The translations under genes were made by a program, and so were the position numbers. From Theodoxus fluviatilis (taxonomy: Eukaryota; Mollusca; Gastropoda; Cycloneritida; Neritidae): DNA of 15,259 nucleotides. The notes under the pieces are model-generated. The model searched no databases. It was not told the origin of the DNA and worked only from the letters and a program-made list of their open reading frames with translations. Shown here piece after piece: positions 1-7,514 of this stretch. Location: assembly GCA_034096865.1 (NCBI GenBank), contig JAWQFJ010028393.1:1-15259 (forward strand), read 5' to 3'. Numbering within the stretch: position 1 is the first letter of the stretch; every line of letters begins with the position of its first letter.

Positions 1-3
1 CAA

Positions 4-80
4 TATTGTTCAATTCTGAATAAGTCACAGCAAGTTTGAAGTCAGCATGTGCTGAAGTTTGAGTTTGTGAGACTATTTTA
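4..80. other. Short unique outer end, left
   Basis: About 77 bases, AT-rich, lying outside the tandem duplication and mirrored at 15183-15259. I see no gene, promoter or repeat in it. In the THAP gene's direction it would be intronic sequence downstream of the first coding exon. Confidence 0.5.
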
Positions 81-372
81 TTACAATGATAATCTTTCTT
101 AATACTGAGACAATCGGACAGTACCTTCTTCTTCAGTTTGTTTTGAAAACCGAAAACGATTGTCCTGTGACCGGCTAATCAGTCCGATTTACATCTAATT
201 GTAGGCCTACTTGCCATTTTTATCGATTACAATGATAATCTTTCTTAATACTGAGACAATCGGACAGTACCTTCTTCTTCAGTTTGTTTTGAAAACCGAA
301 AACGATTGTCCTGTGACCGGCTGATCAGTCCGATTTAGATCTAATTGTAGGCCTACTTGCCATTTTTATCGA
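81..372. repeat. 146-bp tandem duplication, left arm (2 copies)
   Basis: Positions 81-226 and 227-372 are head-to-tail copies with a period of 146 bases, both starting TTACAATGATAATC and ending TTTTTATCGA. The copies differ at A177 and C192 in the outer copy, where the inner copy has G. The duplication lies downstream of the THAP exon on its coding strand, so it is probably in an intron. No open frame or known element is recognised. Confidence 0.93.
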
Positions 373-404
373 CCACCATTCTTATTCTATTCTGCATTAC
401 CCAC

Positions 405-517
405 CTTGCTTTGTCTCTTGGAAACCTGAAGTACGAAAGCTCTGGGCGTTTCTTTCTGTTGTTGCTACAGTTAATAGCGCTGCAGTAGTCACTCGCAAAC
501 CTGTGTTTTCCCGCCAT
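405..517 (-). CDS. THAP-domain protein, first coding exon (left-arm copy, partial)
   Basis: This is the mirror of 14746-14858 and encodes the same peptide. The start codon lies at 517-515 on the minus strand in a good Kozak context. The exon reads outward, toward position 1, and ends at a predicted GT donor just beyond 405, leaving two bases of a split codon. The rest of the gene is not present on this side either: beyond the donor there is only the 146-bp duplication and 80 bases of unique sequence. As in the other copy, the THAP finger is incomplete, because the second metal-ligand pair (Cys and His) would lie in the next exon. Confidence 0.6.
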
Positions 518-760
518 GCTTGAGCGAAGTCTGTGCAATGTTGAAACGGACTATAGGAATCTCCTTCTGTGCTGTCCGCTTGGGGCGCAACGTGTCTCGA
601 CCCTCACGAGAATGAGCTAATGAACTATCTTTGTGTAACCTATAATCTTTGGCAAGGTTATGAGGCCCTGTGTCGAGCATAAACGCCTGTGAAAATACAC
701 AGCCAATCAGCTGCAGTGACCCGTCAGCTTGTGTGGCCCACCGGCTTTGCGGTCTTTTCC
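518..760 (-). promoter_or_regulatory. Putative promoter/5' UTR of the THAP gene (left copy), with CCAAT box
   Basis: This is the roughly 240 bases between the THAP start codon and the 37-bp minisatellite. The + strand reads AGCCAATCAG around 703-707, so on the minus (coding) strand it is CTGATTGGCT, a very good match to the NF-Y CCAAT-box consensus, about 190 bases upstream of the ATG. No TATA box is evident at a convincing spacing. Promoter function is inferred from position and this one motif. Confidence 0.4.
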
Positions 761-1201
761 GCACCCCTCTCCTCGGACGAGTCCACTAGTGTGGCCCGCA
801 CCCCTGTCCTCGGACGGGTCCACTAGTATGGCCCGCACCCCTCTCCTCGGACGAGTCCACTAGTGTGGCCCGCACCCCTCTCCTCGGACGTGTCCACTCG
901 TGTGGCCCGCACCCCTCTCCTCGGACGAGTCCACTAGTGTGGCCCGCACCCCTCTCCTCGGACGAGTCCACTAGTATGGCCCGCACCCCTCTCCTCGGAC
1001 GGGTCCACTAGTGTGGCCCGCAGCCCTCTCCTCGGACGAGTCCACTAGTATGGCCCGCACCCCTCTCCTCGGACGGGTCCACTAGTATGGCCCGCACCCC
1101 TCTCCTCGGACGAGTCCACTAGTATGGCCCGCACCCCTCTCCTCGGACGAGTCCACTAGTGTGGCCCGCACCCCTCTCCTCGGACGAGTCCACTCGTGTG
1201 A
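761..1201. repeat. 37-bp minisatellite, left arm (~12 units)
   Basis: The GTCCACT landmark recurs at an exact 37-base spacing from about 782 to 1189, giving 12 occurrences. Each unit contains CTCGGACGAG, an inverted repeat with a 2-base loop, and an ACTAGT palindrome next to GTGG, so single strands could form small hairpins. Variants within the array are GAGTCC/GGGTCC/GTGTCC, AGTGTGG/AGTATGG and CTAGT/CTCGT. The sequence GTGTGGCCCACC flanks the outer end and GTGTGACCCACC the inner end. Because 37 is not a multiple of 3, apparent reading frames cycle through all frames and are not genes. No unique spacers occur, so it is not a CRISPR array. Confidence 0.95.
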
Positions 1202-1288
1202 CCCACCAGTGGAAGTGATTCCGTTCGTTCATTCATTCATTCATTTATTCATTCTTCATCCATTCATTTATTCATTCATGATTCGCAG

Positions 1289-1431
1289 CAAGGAGAAAGG
1301 CTACCAGGCGTGTCTGAATGGACTGGGAGCCTGCAAGAGCGACTTTGAAGACACTGTGGCTCCCCTGGTTGAAGAATCCGAGGACAGGATGGATGAAGCA
1401 GGATGTGCACCAAAAATGAAACGTCAAAAAC
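1289..1431 (+). CDS. Candidate internal exon, unknown protein (left-arm copy)
   Basis: A complex-sequence island lies between two repeat regions. It is preceded by a T-rich tract and GATTCGCAG, a usable splice acceptor, and followed by AAAAAC|GTAAGT, a near-perfect splice donor. The open frame encodes about 48 residues beginning Lys-Glu-Lys-Gly-Tyr-Gln-Ala-Cys-Leu-Asn. It has an acidic middle (Glu-Glu-Ser-Glu-Asp) and a basic end (Lys-Met-Lys-Arg-Gln-Lys-Arg) that could be a nuclear localisation signal. An in-frame ATG at 1278 could instead be a translation start. The Tyr-Gln-Ala-Cys-Leu stretch faintly recalls helices in HES/Hey Orange domains, but this is too weak to name. It reads toward the palindrome centre, divergent from the THAP exon. 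No partner exon is recognised. Confidence 0.35.
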
Positions 1432-2771
1432 GTAAGTTCACTCTGATGAATTTTGAGTACATTAATTGTGTGAATGAATAGATGAATGGATGAATAAATG
1501 AATGAATGAATGAATGAATGAATGAATGAATGAATGATTGCTCTCCATCCGAGTACTTTCTGCTGTTATTTGATTGGGTACAATGAATGTAAGAAAGAAT
1601 AAATAAACAAAGGAACGAACAACGAAAGAATGAACGAACAACTATATGAATGAATAAATGAATGAATGAATGAATGAACGAATGGATGAATGAATGAATG
1701 GATAGATACAGCGCCCCTAATTCAAGAATCCAAGAGGGGGTCAGTCCTGCCAGCAGAATGTCCACTGAACTACACGAAAACTGATAAAAGTCAGTTCTCT
1801 CTGCTGAATTCTGATTAAATTGAATGATGGGCGAATGGATGAATGAATGAACAAATGAATGAATGAATGAATGAATGAATGAATGAATGAATGAATGAAT
1901 GAATGAACAAATGAATGAATGAATAATTGCTCTCCATCCGAGTACTTTCTGCTGTTATACATACATTAAGAGTAATTTCTGCTTATTTCTGATTGTATAG
2001 TAAATGAAAGAATGAAAGAAGAAATGGAGTAGGGAAGGAATACATAAATGAATGCTCTCCAATCTATAATGAGTACTTTCTGCTTATTTCTGATAGGGTA
2101 TAATGAATGAATGAATGAATAAATGAATGAATGAATGAATGAATGCCTTCCGTTCATCACAAGTACTTTCCACTCACTGCTGATTGGGTAGAAGAAATGA
2201 AGAAAGGAAAGAAGAAATAAATGAACAAATGAACAAACAAACAAATGCCTTCCAATCATTTAAGAATACTGTATGCTGATTTTTTTATTACGGTGCCTGA
2301 ATGATTGATTGATGGATGGACGAGTGGATGTATGAATGAATGAAAGAATGGATGCCCTTCAGTCAACTGTGAATTTTCTCTGCTCATTTCTGATTAGGTT
2401 GAATGAATGAATTAACCAAGTTCTTGAATTTATCTGTGAGTTCTCTCTGTTAATGTCTGCTTGGTAGAATGAACGAATGCGTTTTTGAACGAATAAGTGA
2501 ATTTCCTCCATTCTTTGAAAGTGATCTCTGCTGTTTTCTATTTAGTTTGAATGAACAAACGAACGAACGAACGGATGGACGGACGGACGGACGGACGGAC
2601 GAACGAATGCCACACTATCTATCCAATATGAGTGCTCTTTGACGATATCTGATTTGGTAGAATCATTCAATAGATGATGCTCTTCTGCCTACTGTGAATG
2701 ATGTCCGTCGATTTCTGAGTAGACAGAATGTGTGATCTAGTGTCCTTTGCTCTACAGTGAGCCATCTCTGC
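1432..2771. repeat. Composite satellite: ~55-bp cores separated by (AATG)n tracts, left arm
   Basis: About ten or more diverged copies of a core are separated by variable runs of AATG/GAAT and, near 2570, GGAC. The core resembles CTCTCCATC, then GAGTACTTTCTGCT, then a TTCTGATTGGGTA-like end. A 29-base stretch starting at 1541 recurs exactly at 1930. More diverged cores start near 2055, 2146, 2248, 2355, 2502, 2609, 2681 and 2741. Reading frames here give Phe-Ile-His-Ser repeats and are not genes. No coding gene is seen in these 1.3 kb. The LINE tail is inserted in the last core. Confidence 0.85.
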
Positions 2772-5357
2772 TAATAATAATAATAATAATAATGGGTATT
2801 TATATAGCGCTAATTCTCAAGTGAGCTCTAAGCGCTTTACAATCTCGTTCACACATCACAAGCAGACAATCAGATACAAGCAAATCACGTAGGCAATCAA
2901 CACTAGCAGCAAAATCACATACAATCAGAGCAAGCATACAAACACATAACATTAACAAGCGAGCAGGCAGAATAATCAAACACTGTTGAAGCAAGCAACA
3001 ACAAAAGAAAAAATAAACAAACAAGCAGGCTAAATAATCAAACACAATCAAGCAGGCATACCAACACAATAAATAAACAAGCAAGCAGACAACCAATCGA
3101 CAATCTAAACAAGAATGAAATAAGCAAATAAAGAGAACAAACAAGCAAGCAAACACAAACGAGATAAGTGAATCAAAACAAAATATTTACAAAATACAAT
3201 TACGAGAATATGTACGGGGAGCTGTGAAGTTGAGCGGGTGGGGTCAGTGGGAGGGGGGGGGGGGGGGGGGGGGGCTATTTGGCAGATGTGTATGCAAGAG
3301 AGAACAGGTGTGTCTTTAGATCAGCGCGGAAAGAGTCAGACTCGGAAGAGGGATACAGACGAAGATTAGCAGGGAGAGAGTTCCAGACGAGAGGAGCGGA
3401 GGCAAAGAAAGAGCGGTCACCAAAAGATGATTTCATTTTACGAGGGACGAGGGTGGTGGTGTTTGCTGAAGAGCGAAGTGTTCTGCGTGGCGTGTAAGTG
3501 TCTATGAGGGCTGTGAGGTATGCGGGTCCTGTCTGTGTGAATGCGTTGAAAGATAAGCATGCAATTTTGTAAGTGATACGGTCCTCAACACGGAGCCAGT
3601 GTAGTTTCTGAAGGTAGGGGGTGATATGCTCAGATTTGCGGACTTTACAGATCAGGCGAGCGGCGTTGTTCTGCAGTTTTTGTAACCTGTCAATGAGATA
3701 CTCAGGACAGCCATAAAGCAAAGCATTACAATAATCTAGCTTGGATAGAATGAACGCTGAGACAAGGGTCTTTGCCGCTTGCTCAGAGAGATAGTGACGG
3801 ATTGAACCGATGCGACGGAGCTCAAAGTTCATAGAACGAATGATGGTCTGAACCTGTGCATGCATAGTGAGGTGGGAATCTAACGTAACGCCTAGATTTT
3901 TCACTGTGTTAGAAAAGGGGACAGTAGCATTGCCGATGGTGATGGACTCTGGGAGCTGGACAGAGGTAGACATGCGTGGTGAAGAGGCAACCATTGCCTC
4001 GGTCTTCTCATCATTTAATTTCAGCTTATTGAATGTCATCCATGACTTCACGTCAAGGACACACGCTTGCATTGAGTGCATAAGAATGTCGAAACACTTG
4101 GGATCACCCGACTTTTGCGCCTGCGTATCATCTGCATAAGAATGATGAAGAACCGAATGGGCAGTCATGATATCTGCGAGAGGAGTGGTGTACAGAACAA
4201 ATAGAACTGGTCCTAAGACCGACCCTTGGGGCACGCCATAGCGCAGCAGAGTAGGATCAGAAGTGTTATTGTTGATGGATACAGTCTGAGTACGGTTGGA
4301 CAAGTACGACGAAAACCAGTTCAAGGCAGAGCTGCTAACGCCAAACACAAATTCAAGACGGCTGATGAGAATAGCATGATCTATTGTGTCAAATGCTGCC
4401 GATAAATCGAGCAGCGCCAGAATAGAGACTTCTCCTCTGTCTAGAGCACGTATAAGGTCATTACAATTTTCACTAAAGCTGTTTCTGTACTGTGTCCAGG
4501 CCGATATGCAGACTGTAGGGGGTTAAACAGTTGGTTGGACGTGAGGTGAGCAGAGAGCTGAGACAGAACTACCTTTTCTATCAGTTTTGAAACAAATGAC
4601 AAGTTACTAACAGGCCGGAAGTTTTTAAACTCATTATGGTCCAGGTTAGGTTTCTTCAACAGTGGGGTGACGAGAGCAGTTTTGTGGACATCCGGGAAGG
4701 TTCCAGAAGTGAGGGACTCATTTATAATCTTAGTCAGGGTGGGGAGCACTACGTCTAAACACTCAAAGAGCAGGGGAGTTGGGATGGGGTCCAGTTCACA
4801 TGTTTTAGGGGCGGAGTTAGACAAGATCTTGCGGATGTCTGATTCAGTGACAGGGGCGAACGTTTCTAGGAAATTGCCACTGAATGGTTTACCAAGGGGG
4901 TGTGGGACAGAAGGCTGAGAGTCAAGGTCCTCTCGCAGCTTATCTACCTTGGTCATGAAATAGTTAGAAAACACGCTGGGGAGTGAGGATGAGGGATACA
5001 CCGTGGGAAGCTGGGTAGGGCTTTTTCTCGCACACATATCATTGGTGATGTGATACAACTCCTTGCTAGACTTTGCCTCAGCGATTTGAGATGTGTAGAA
5101 CATTGATTTTGCTTTATGGACAATGAACGTCACAAAATTCTTGGCCTCTATGTACAACTGATGGTACACAGTCAAACCCGACTCCCTCCACTCTCTCTCG
5201 GCACGGCGCCGATCCCTCTTTGCCTGTAGCAGTTCATCTCCAAGAAGACCAAACCACGGAGTCACCCTCTTAGAGGACACTTTGCGCCTGGAGACAGGGG
5301 CGTGCTTAGGAAAATAGGAAAATGGAATGACTGAAGATGTACTGCTGACAAGTTTTT
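2772..5357 (-). mobile_element. 5'-truncated CR1/L2-like LINE (left arm)
   Basis: This is a non-LTR retrotransposon on the minus strand. Its 3' end is at 2772-2793, a (TAA)n run on this strand that is an (ATT)n tail on the element strand. Before the tail comes the conserved-looking 3' motif, TGTAAAGCGCTTAGAGCTC and then AGCGCTATATAAATACCC on the element strand. The 3' UTR (2778-3274) is rich in TTGCTTG/TTTGTTTATT and contains no credible gene. The 5' end stops where the neighbouring inverted-end element begins. No endonuclease domain is present, so the copy is 5'-truncated, which is typical for LINEs. Confidence 0.85.
3253..3274. repeat. Poly-G run (22 G) just after the LINE stop codon, left arm
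   Basis: Directly downstream of the LINE stop (CTA at 3275-3277 on the + strand). The right arm has a run 2 bases longer that is interrupted by a T. This is a place where length is easily miscalled by sequencing and is also unstable in vivo. Confidence 0.85.
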
Positions 5358-5364
5358 GACTCAC
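3275..5364 (-). pseudogene. LINE reverse transcriptase, frameshifted copy (left arm)
   Basis: This is the same gene as 9895-11985 on the opposite strand, broken by loss of one base at about 4461-4462 (TT here, TTT in the mirrored position). The frame runs from 5364 to just past residue 300, then reads six or so foreign residues to a stop at 4441. The original frame resumes and is open to 3275, including the YADD motif. Two substitutions are also seen: position 4453 beside the deletion, and 4627, which changes a Leu to Phe. The clustering of a homopolymer deletion and a nearby mismatch could reflect real decay of this arm or a sequencing error. Confidence 0.88.
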
Positions 5365-5401
5365 ATGCGAAGGAAAAGTGAGTCTATGTACTCACCCTTT
5401 T

Positions 5402-5467
5402 CGTCAGTCCGGGCGTCCTGGCGTCCTGGCGTCCGGGCGTCCGTTCGTCAGTGCGTCCGGGCGTCCG
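5402..5467. repeat. CGTCC-rich degenerate short tandem repeat, left arm
   Basis: Repeats of GGCGTCC/GGGCGTCC/CGTCAGTGCGTCC with period near 8-9. It is GC-rich inside an otherwise AT-rich element and has no coding value. The mirror is at about 9792-9857. Confidence 0.7.
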
Positions 5468-5584
5468 AAAACTTTAACGTTGAATTTTTCTCTGAGACTA
5501 TTAAGTCTATCAATGCCAAATGTGGGATGATGGTGTATGATGACAAGGCCTCCAAAAACGTACATAATGACTTGTCCTTGCTTC

Positions 5585-6205
5585 AAGGTCAAGGTCGCAG
5601 GGGCCATAAATGTTGTTTAAAAACAGTCATTTTTGACATTTTCTCAATTTTCTCTAAAGTCTTTGAGATTGGATATCTGACCTATATATGGTATATAGGG
5701 AAAAGTAATTCCTATCTTTTGATACCAGTTTGGTTGACCTTGCTTCAAGGTCAAGGTCACAGGAGCTTTTCAAAGTTGGATTGTATACATATTTTGAAGT
5801 GACCCTGACCCTGAACTATGGAAGATAACCGTTTCAAACTTAATAATTATGTGGAACACATGTCATACTTTCATCATAAGTCACATTTGGTCACATTACA
5901 TCAAGGTCAAGGTCACTTTGACCCTTATAAAATGTGACCGAAATGGCGTAGTGAACCACTAAAAGTGACCATATCTCATGGTAGAAAGTGCCAATAAGCA
6001 CCATTGTGCTTCTTATGTCTTGAATTAACAGCTTTGTGTTGCATGACCTTGGTTGACCTTGACCTTGGGTCAAGGCCACATGTATTTTGGTAGGAAAAAT
6101 GTGTAAAGCATTTCTTAGTGTATGATGTCATTGGTAGGTTTAGTTGTTTGACCTTGACCTTGAAGGTCACCTGAAGGTCAATGTCATGTAAAGGTCAAGG
6201 TCAAG
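5585..6205. promoter_or_regulatory. Cluster of nuclear-receptor-type AGGTCA half-sites, left arm
   Basis: I count about 16 exact AGGTCA or TGACCT hexamers in some 620 bases, against well under one expected by chance. Many occur as AGGTCAAGGTCA, a direct repeat with no spacer that also contains TCAAGGTCA, the extended half-site known for FTZ-F1/NR5A and ERR receptors. Examples lie near 5745, 5905, 6050-6080 and 6148-6205. Binding is inference, since the motif could simply be the element's internal repeat. The mirror is at 9054-9674. Confidence 0.5.
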
Positions 6206-6215
6206 CATGTGAGTC

Positions 6216-6391
6216 GTATGGGCTTTGCCCTTGTTGTTTTTCGTGTTGTACGTCTTGTCCGGCCGAGTCTTTGTAGGGCGGTTAGAATCGCCATAGATTC
6301 GGATTATTTGATCCGCAAGTTTGCGAGGTCTAATTCATGTTTTGACTTTATTCTTTTCTCTTGCGGCGGCATCTCTGGAACAGCCGGTCCA
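6216..6391. other. Unassigned 175-bp segment between the element and the 27-bp array, left arm
   Basis: Starts with a GGGC-TTT-GCCC hairpin (6220-6230). The plus-strand frame from ATG 6218 is open into the 27-bp array. On the minus strand a short frame begins Met-Pro-Pro-Gln-Glu-Lys, on the same strand as the LINE, and soon meets a stop. It may be part of the neighbouring repeat or the edge of an exon. The mirror is 8868-9043. Confidence 0.35.
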
Positions 6392-7504
6392 GGAAATTTC
6401 CCTCAACCTGGCTCTCAAGGAAATTTCCCTCAACCTGGCTCTCAAGGAAATTTCCCTCAACCTGGCTCTCAAGGAAATAAACCTGGACCTGGCTCTCAAG
6501 GAAATTTCCCTCAACCCGGCTCTCAAGGAAATAAACCTGGACCTGGCTCTCAAGGAAATTTCCCTCAACCTGGCTCTCAAGGAAATTTCCCTCAACCTGG
6601 CTCTCAAGGAAATAAACCTGGACCTGGCTCTCAAGGAAATTTCCCTCAATCTGGCTCTCAAGGAAATTTCCCTCAACCTGGCTCTCAAGGAAATTTCCCT
6701 CAACCTGGCTCTCAAGGAAATTTCCCTCAACCTGGCTCTCAAGGAAATTTCCCTCAACCTGGCTCTCAAGGAAATTTCCCTCAACCTGGCTCTCAAGGAA
6801 ATTTCCCTCAACCTGGCTCTCAAGGAAATTTCCCTCAACCTGGCTCTCAAGGAAATTTCCCTCAACCTGGCTCTCAAGGAAATTTCCCTCAACCTGGCTC
6901 TCAAGGAAATAAACCTGGACCTGGCTCTCAAGGAAATTTCCCTCAACCTGGCTCTCAAGGAAATTTCCCTCAACCTGGCTCTCAAGGAAATAAACCTGGA
7001 CCTGGCTCTCAAGGAAATTTCCCTCAACCTGGCTCTCAAGGAAATTTCCCTCAACCCGGCTCTCAAGGAAATAAACCTGGACCTGGCTCTCAAGGAAATT
7101 TCCCTCAAGCTGGCTCTCAAGGAAATTTCCCTCAACCTGGCTCTCAAGGAAATTTCCCTCAACCTGGCTCTCAAGGAAATAAACCTGGACCTGGCTCTCA
7201 AGGAAATTTCCCTCAACCTGGCTCTCAAGGAAATTTCCCTCAACCTGGCTCTCAAGGAAATTTCCCTCAACCTGGCTCTCAAGGAAATAAACCTGGACCT
7301 GGCTCTCAAGGAAATTTCCCTCAAATAGGAAATATCAGCCTTTCCGATCTAATACCTTCAATTGGCGGGAAAGGTGCTGCGGACGGCCAAGATGCTGCGG
7401 GCGAGAAAGGTGCTGCGGACGGCCAAGATGCTGCGGGCGGCCAAAGTGCTGCGGGCGGGAAAGGTGCTGCGGGCGGGAAAGGTACTGAGGAGGAAGGAGG
7501 AGGA
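6218..7504 (+). CDS. Candidate Gly/Pro/Gln-rich repeat protein (left arm, partial)
   Basis: The open frame from ATG 6218 reads a basic leader, then Cys-Gly-Gly-Ile-Ser-Gly-Thr-Ala, then 35 nonapeptides of the [18 protein letters not shown] type. A non-repeat link ([15 protein letters not shown]) and seven hexapeptides ([12 protein letters not shown] and similar) follow. I stop it where the arm ends, because what follows crosses the fold-back spacer. The composition resembles secreted, disordered structural proteins such as shell-matrix, silk-like or collagen-like proteins. No signal peptide or complete Gly-X-Y collagen periodicity is clear. A CCT-to-CCC change is silent in this frame, and the link peptide looks protein-like, but alternative frames are also open. 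A splice acceptor near 6360-6390 is possible. It may be only a minisatellite. Confidence 0.25.
6392..7325. repeat. 27-bp tandem array, left arm (35 unit starts)
   Basis: The unit begins GGAAATTTCCCTCAACC and continues TGGCTCTCAA. Starts run from 6392 to 7310, exactly 34 periods of 27. Two unit types are interspersed: a majority type encoding Gly-Asn-Phe-Pro-Gln-Pro-Gly-Ser-Gln, and eight units encoding Gly-Asn-Lys-Pro-Gly-Pro-Gly-Ser-Gln at places 4, 6, 9, 20, 23, 26, 30 and 34. Rare point variants change Pro to Ser (unit 10) or Ala (unit 27), or CCT to CCC (silent). The last unit departs at Pro to Ile. Two forward frames and one reverse frame stay open throughout because the period is a multiple of three. 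Confidence 0.95.
7364..7489. repeat. 18-bp tandem repeat (7 units), left arm
   Basis: GGGAAAGGTGCTGCGG-type units of 18 bases, alternating with GGCCAAGATGCTGCGG. In the frame of the 27-bp array they encode hexapeptides [36 protein letters not shown] and GKGTEE. The mirror is at 7770-7895 with the same unit order. Confidence 0.85.
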
Positions 7505-7514
7505 TCCTCCTCCT
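7495..7514. repeat. Small perfect palindrome at the left arm/spacer junction
   Basis: AGGAGGAGGA is followed immediately by its own reverse complement TCCTCCTCCT, centred on 7504/7505 with GGATCC in the middle. It marks the point where the + strand flips from purine-rich to pyrimidine-rich. The right junction near 7754 has no such palindrome. This makes the left junction the likely switch point. Confidence 0.85.

Larger units (their letters stand above)
5358..6215. mobile_element. Putative ~858-bp non-autonomous element with 11-bp inverted ends, left arm
   Basis: GACTCACATGC at 5358-5368 is matched in inverted orientation by GCATGTGAGTC at 6205-6215. Inside, in order, are a hairpin-capable GTGAGT/ACTCAC pair (5376-5393), a CGTCC-rich degenerate tandem repeat (about 5402-5467), an AT-rich middle with the inverted repeat CCTATATA/TATATAGG (5681-5699), and AGGTCA/TGACCT motifs to the right end. 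No transposase frame is visible. I saw no clear target-site duplication. Family unknown. It may be a MITE-like DNA element, or the inverted ends may be coincidental within a longer repeat that includes the next 175 bases. Confidence 0.45.
4..7505. repeat. Left arm of giant inverted repeat (~7.5 kb)
   Basis: The arm is the reverse complement of 7754-15259. Paired positions sum to 15259 from the centre out to about 4462, 15260 to the poly-G run, 15262 to about 1740, 15263 and then 15267 around 1500-1270, and 15263 to the end. Each step matches a small indel I can see: one base at 4461, two in poly-G, one in a G run near 1736-1740, and 4-bp microsatellite units near 1497 and 1265. Arm identity is close to complete. 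It could be a genuine inverted duplication or a fold-back or assembly product. Confidence 0.97.

Noticed and set aside
782..1189. Hammerhead-like ribozyme in the CGGACGAGTCC units
   Set aside because: The short complementary stretches are present, but I could not find the CUGANGA and GAAA core elements in the right order.
761..1201. Possible CRISPR array from regular 37-bp repeats
   Set aside because: Repeats are directly adjacent with no unique spacers, there are no cas genes, and the context is animal DNA. It is a minisatellite.
1440..2260. Reading frames rich in Phe-Ile-His-Ser repeats
   Set aside because: They are translations of (TTCA)n/(AATG)n microsatellites, present in several frames and interrupted by satellite cores.
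2800..3156. 118-residue hydrophobic Cys/Leu-rich frame in the LINE 3' region
   Set aside because: It lies in the 3' UTR after the LINE stop, made of TTGCTTG/TTTGTTT repeats. It resembles membrane segments only because of T-rich codons.
5356..5802. 148-residue frame across the CGTCC repeat and AT-rich middle
   Set aside because: Its first part translates the CGTCC-type tandem repeat and the rest has no motif. It covers regulatory-like half-sites and crosses the element boundary.
6335..7324. Alternative 329-335-residue frames (REISLRARL and KEISLNLAL types) over the 27-bp array
   Set aside because: They are shadow frames kept open by a period divisible by three. They have no leader or complex sequence supporting them, unlike the GNFPQPGSQ frame with its link peptide.
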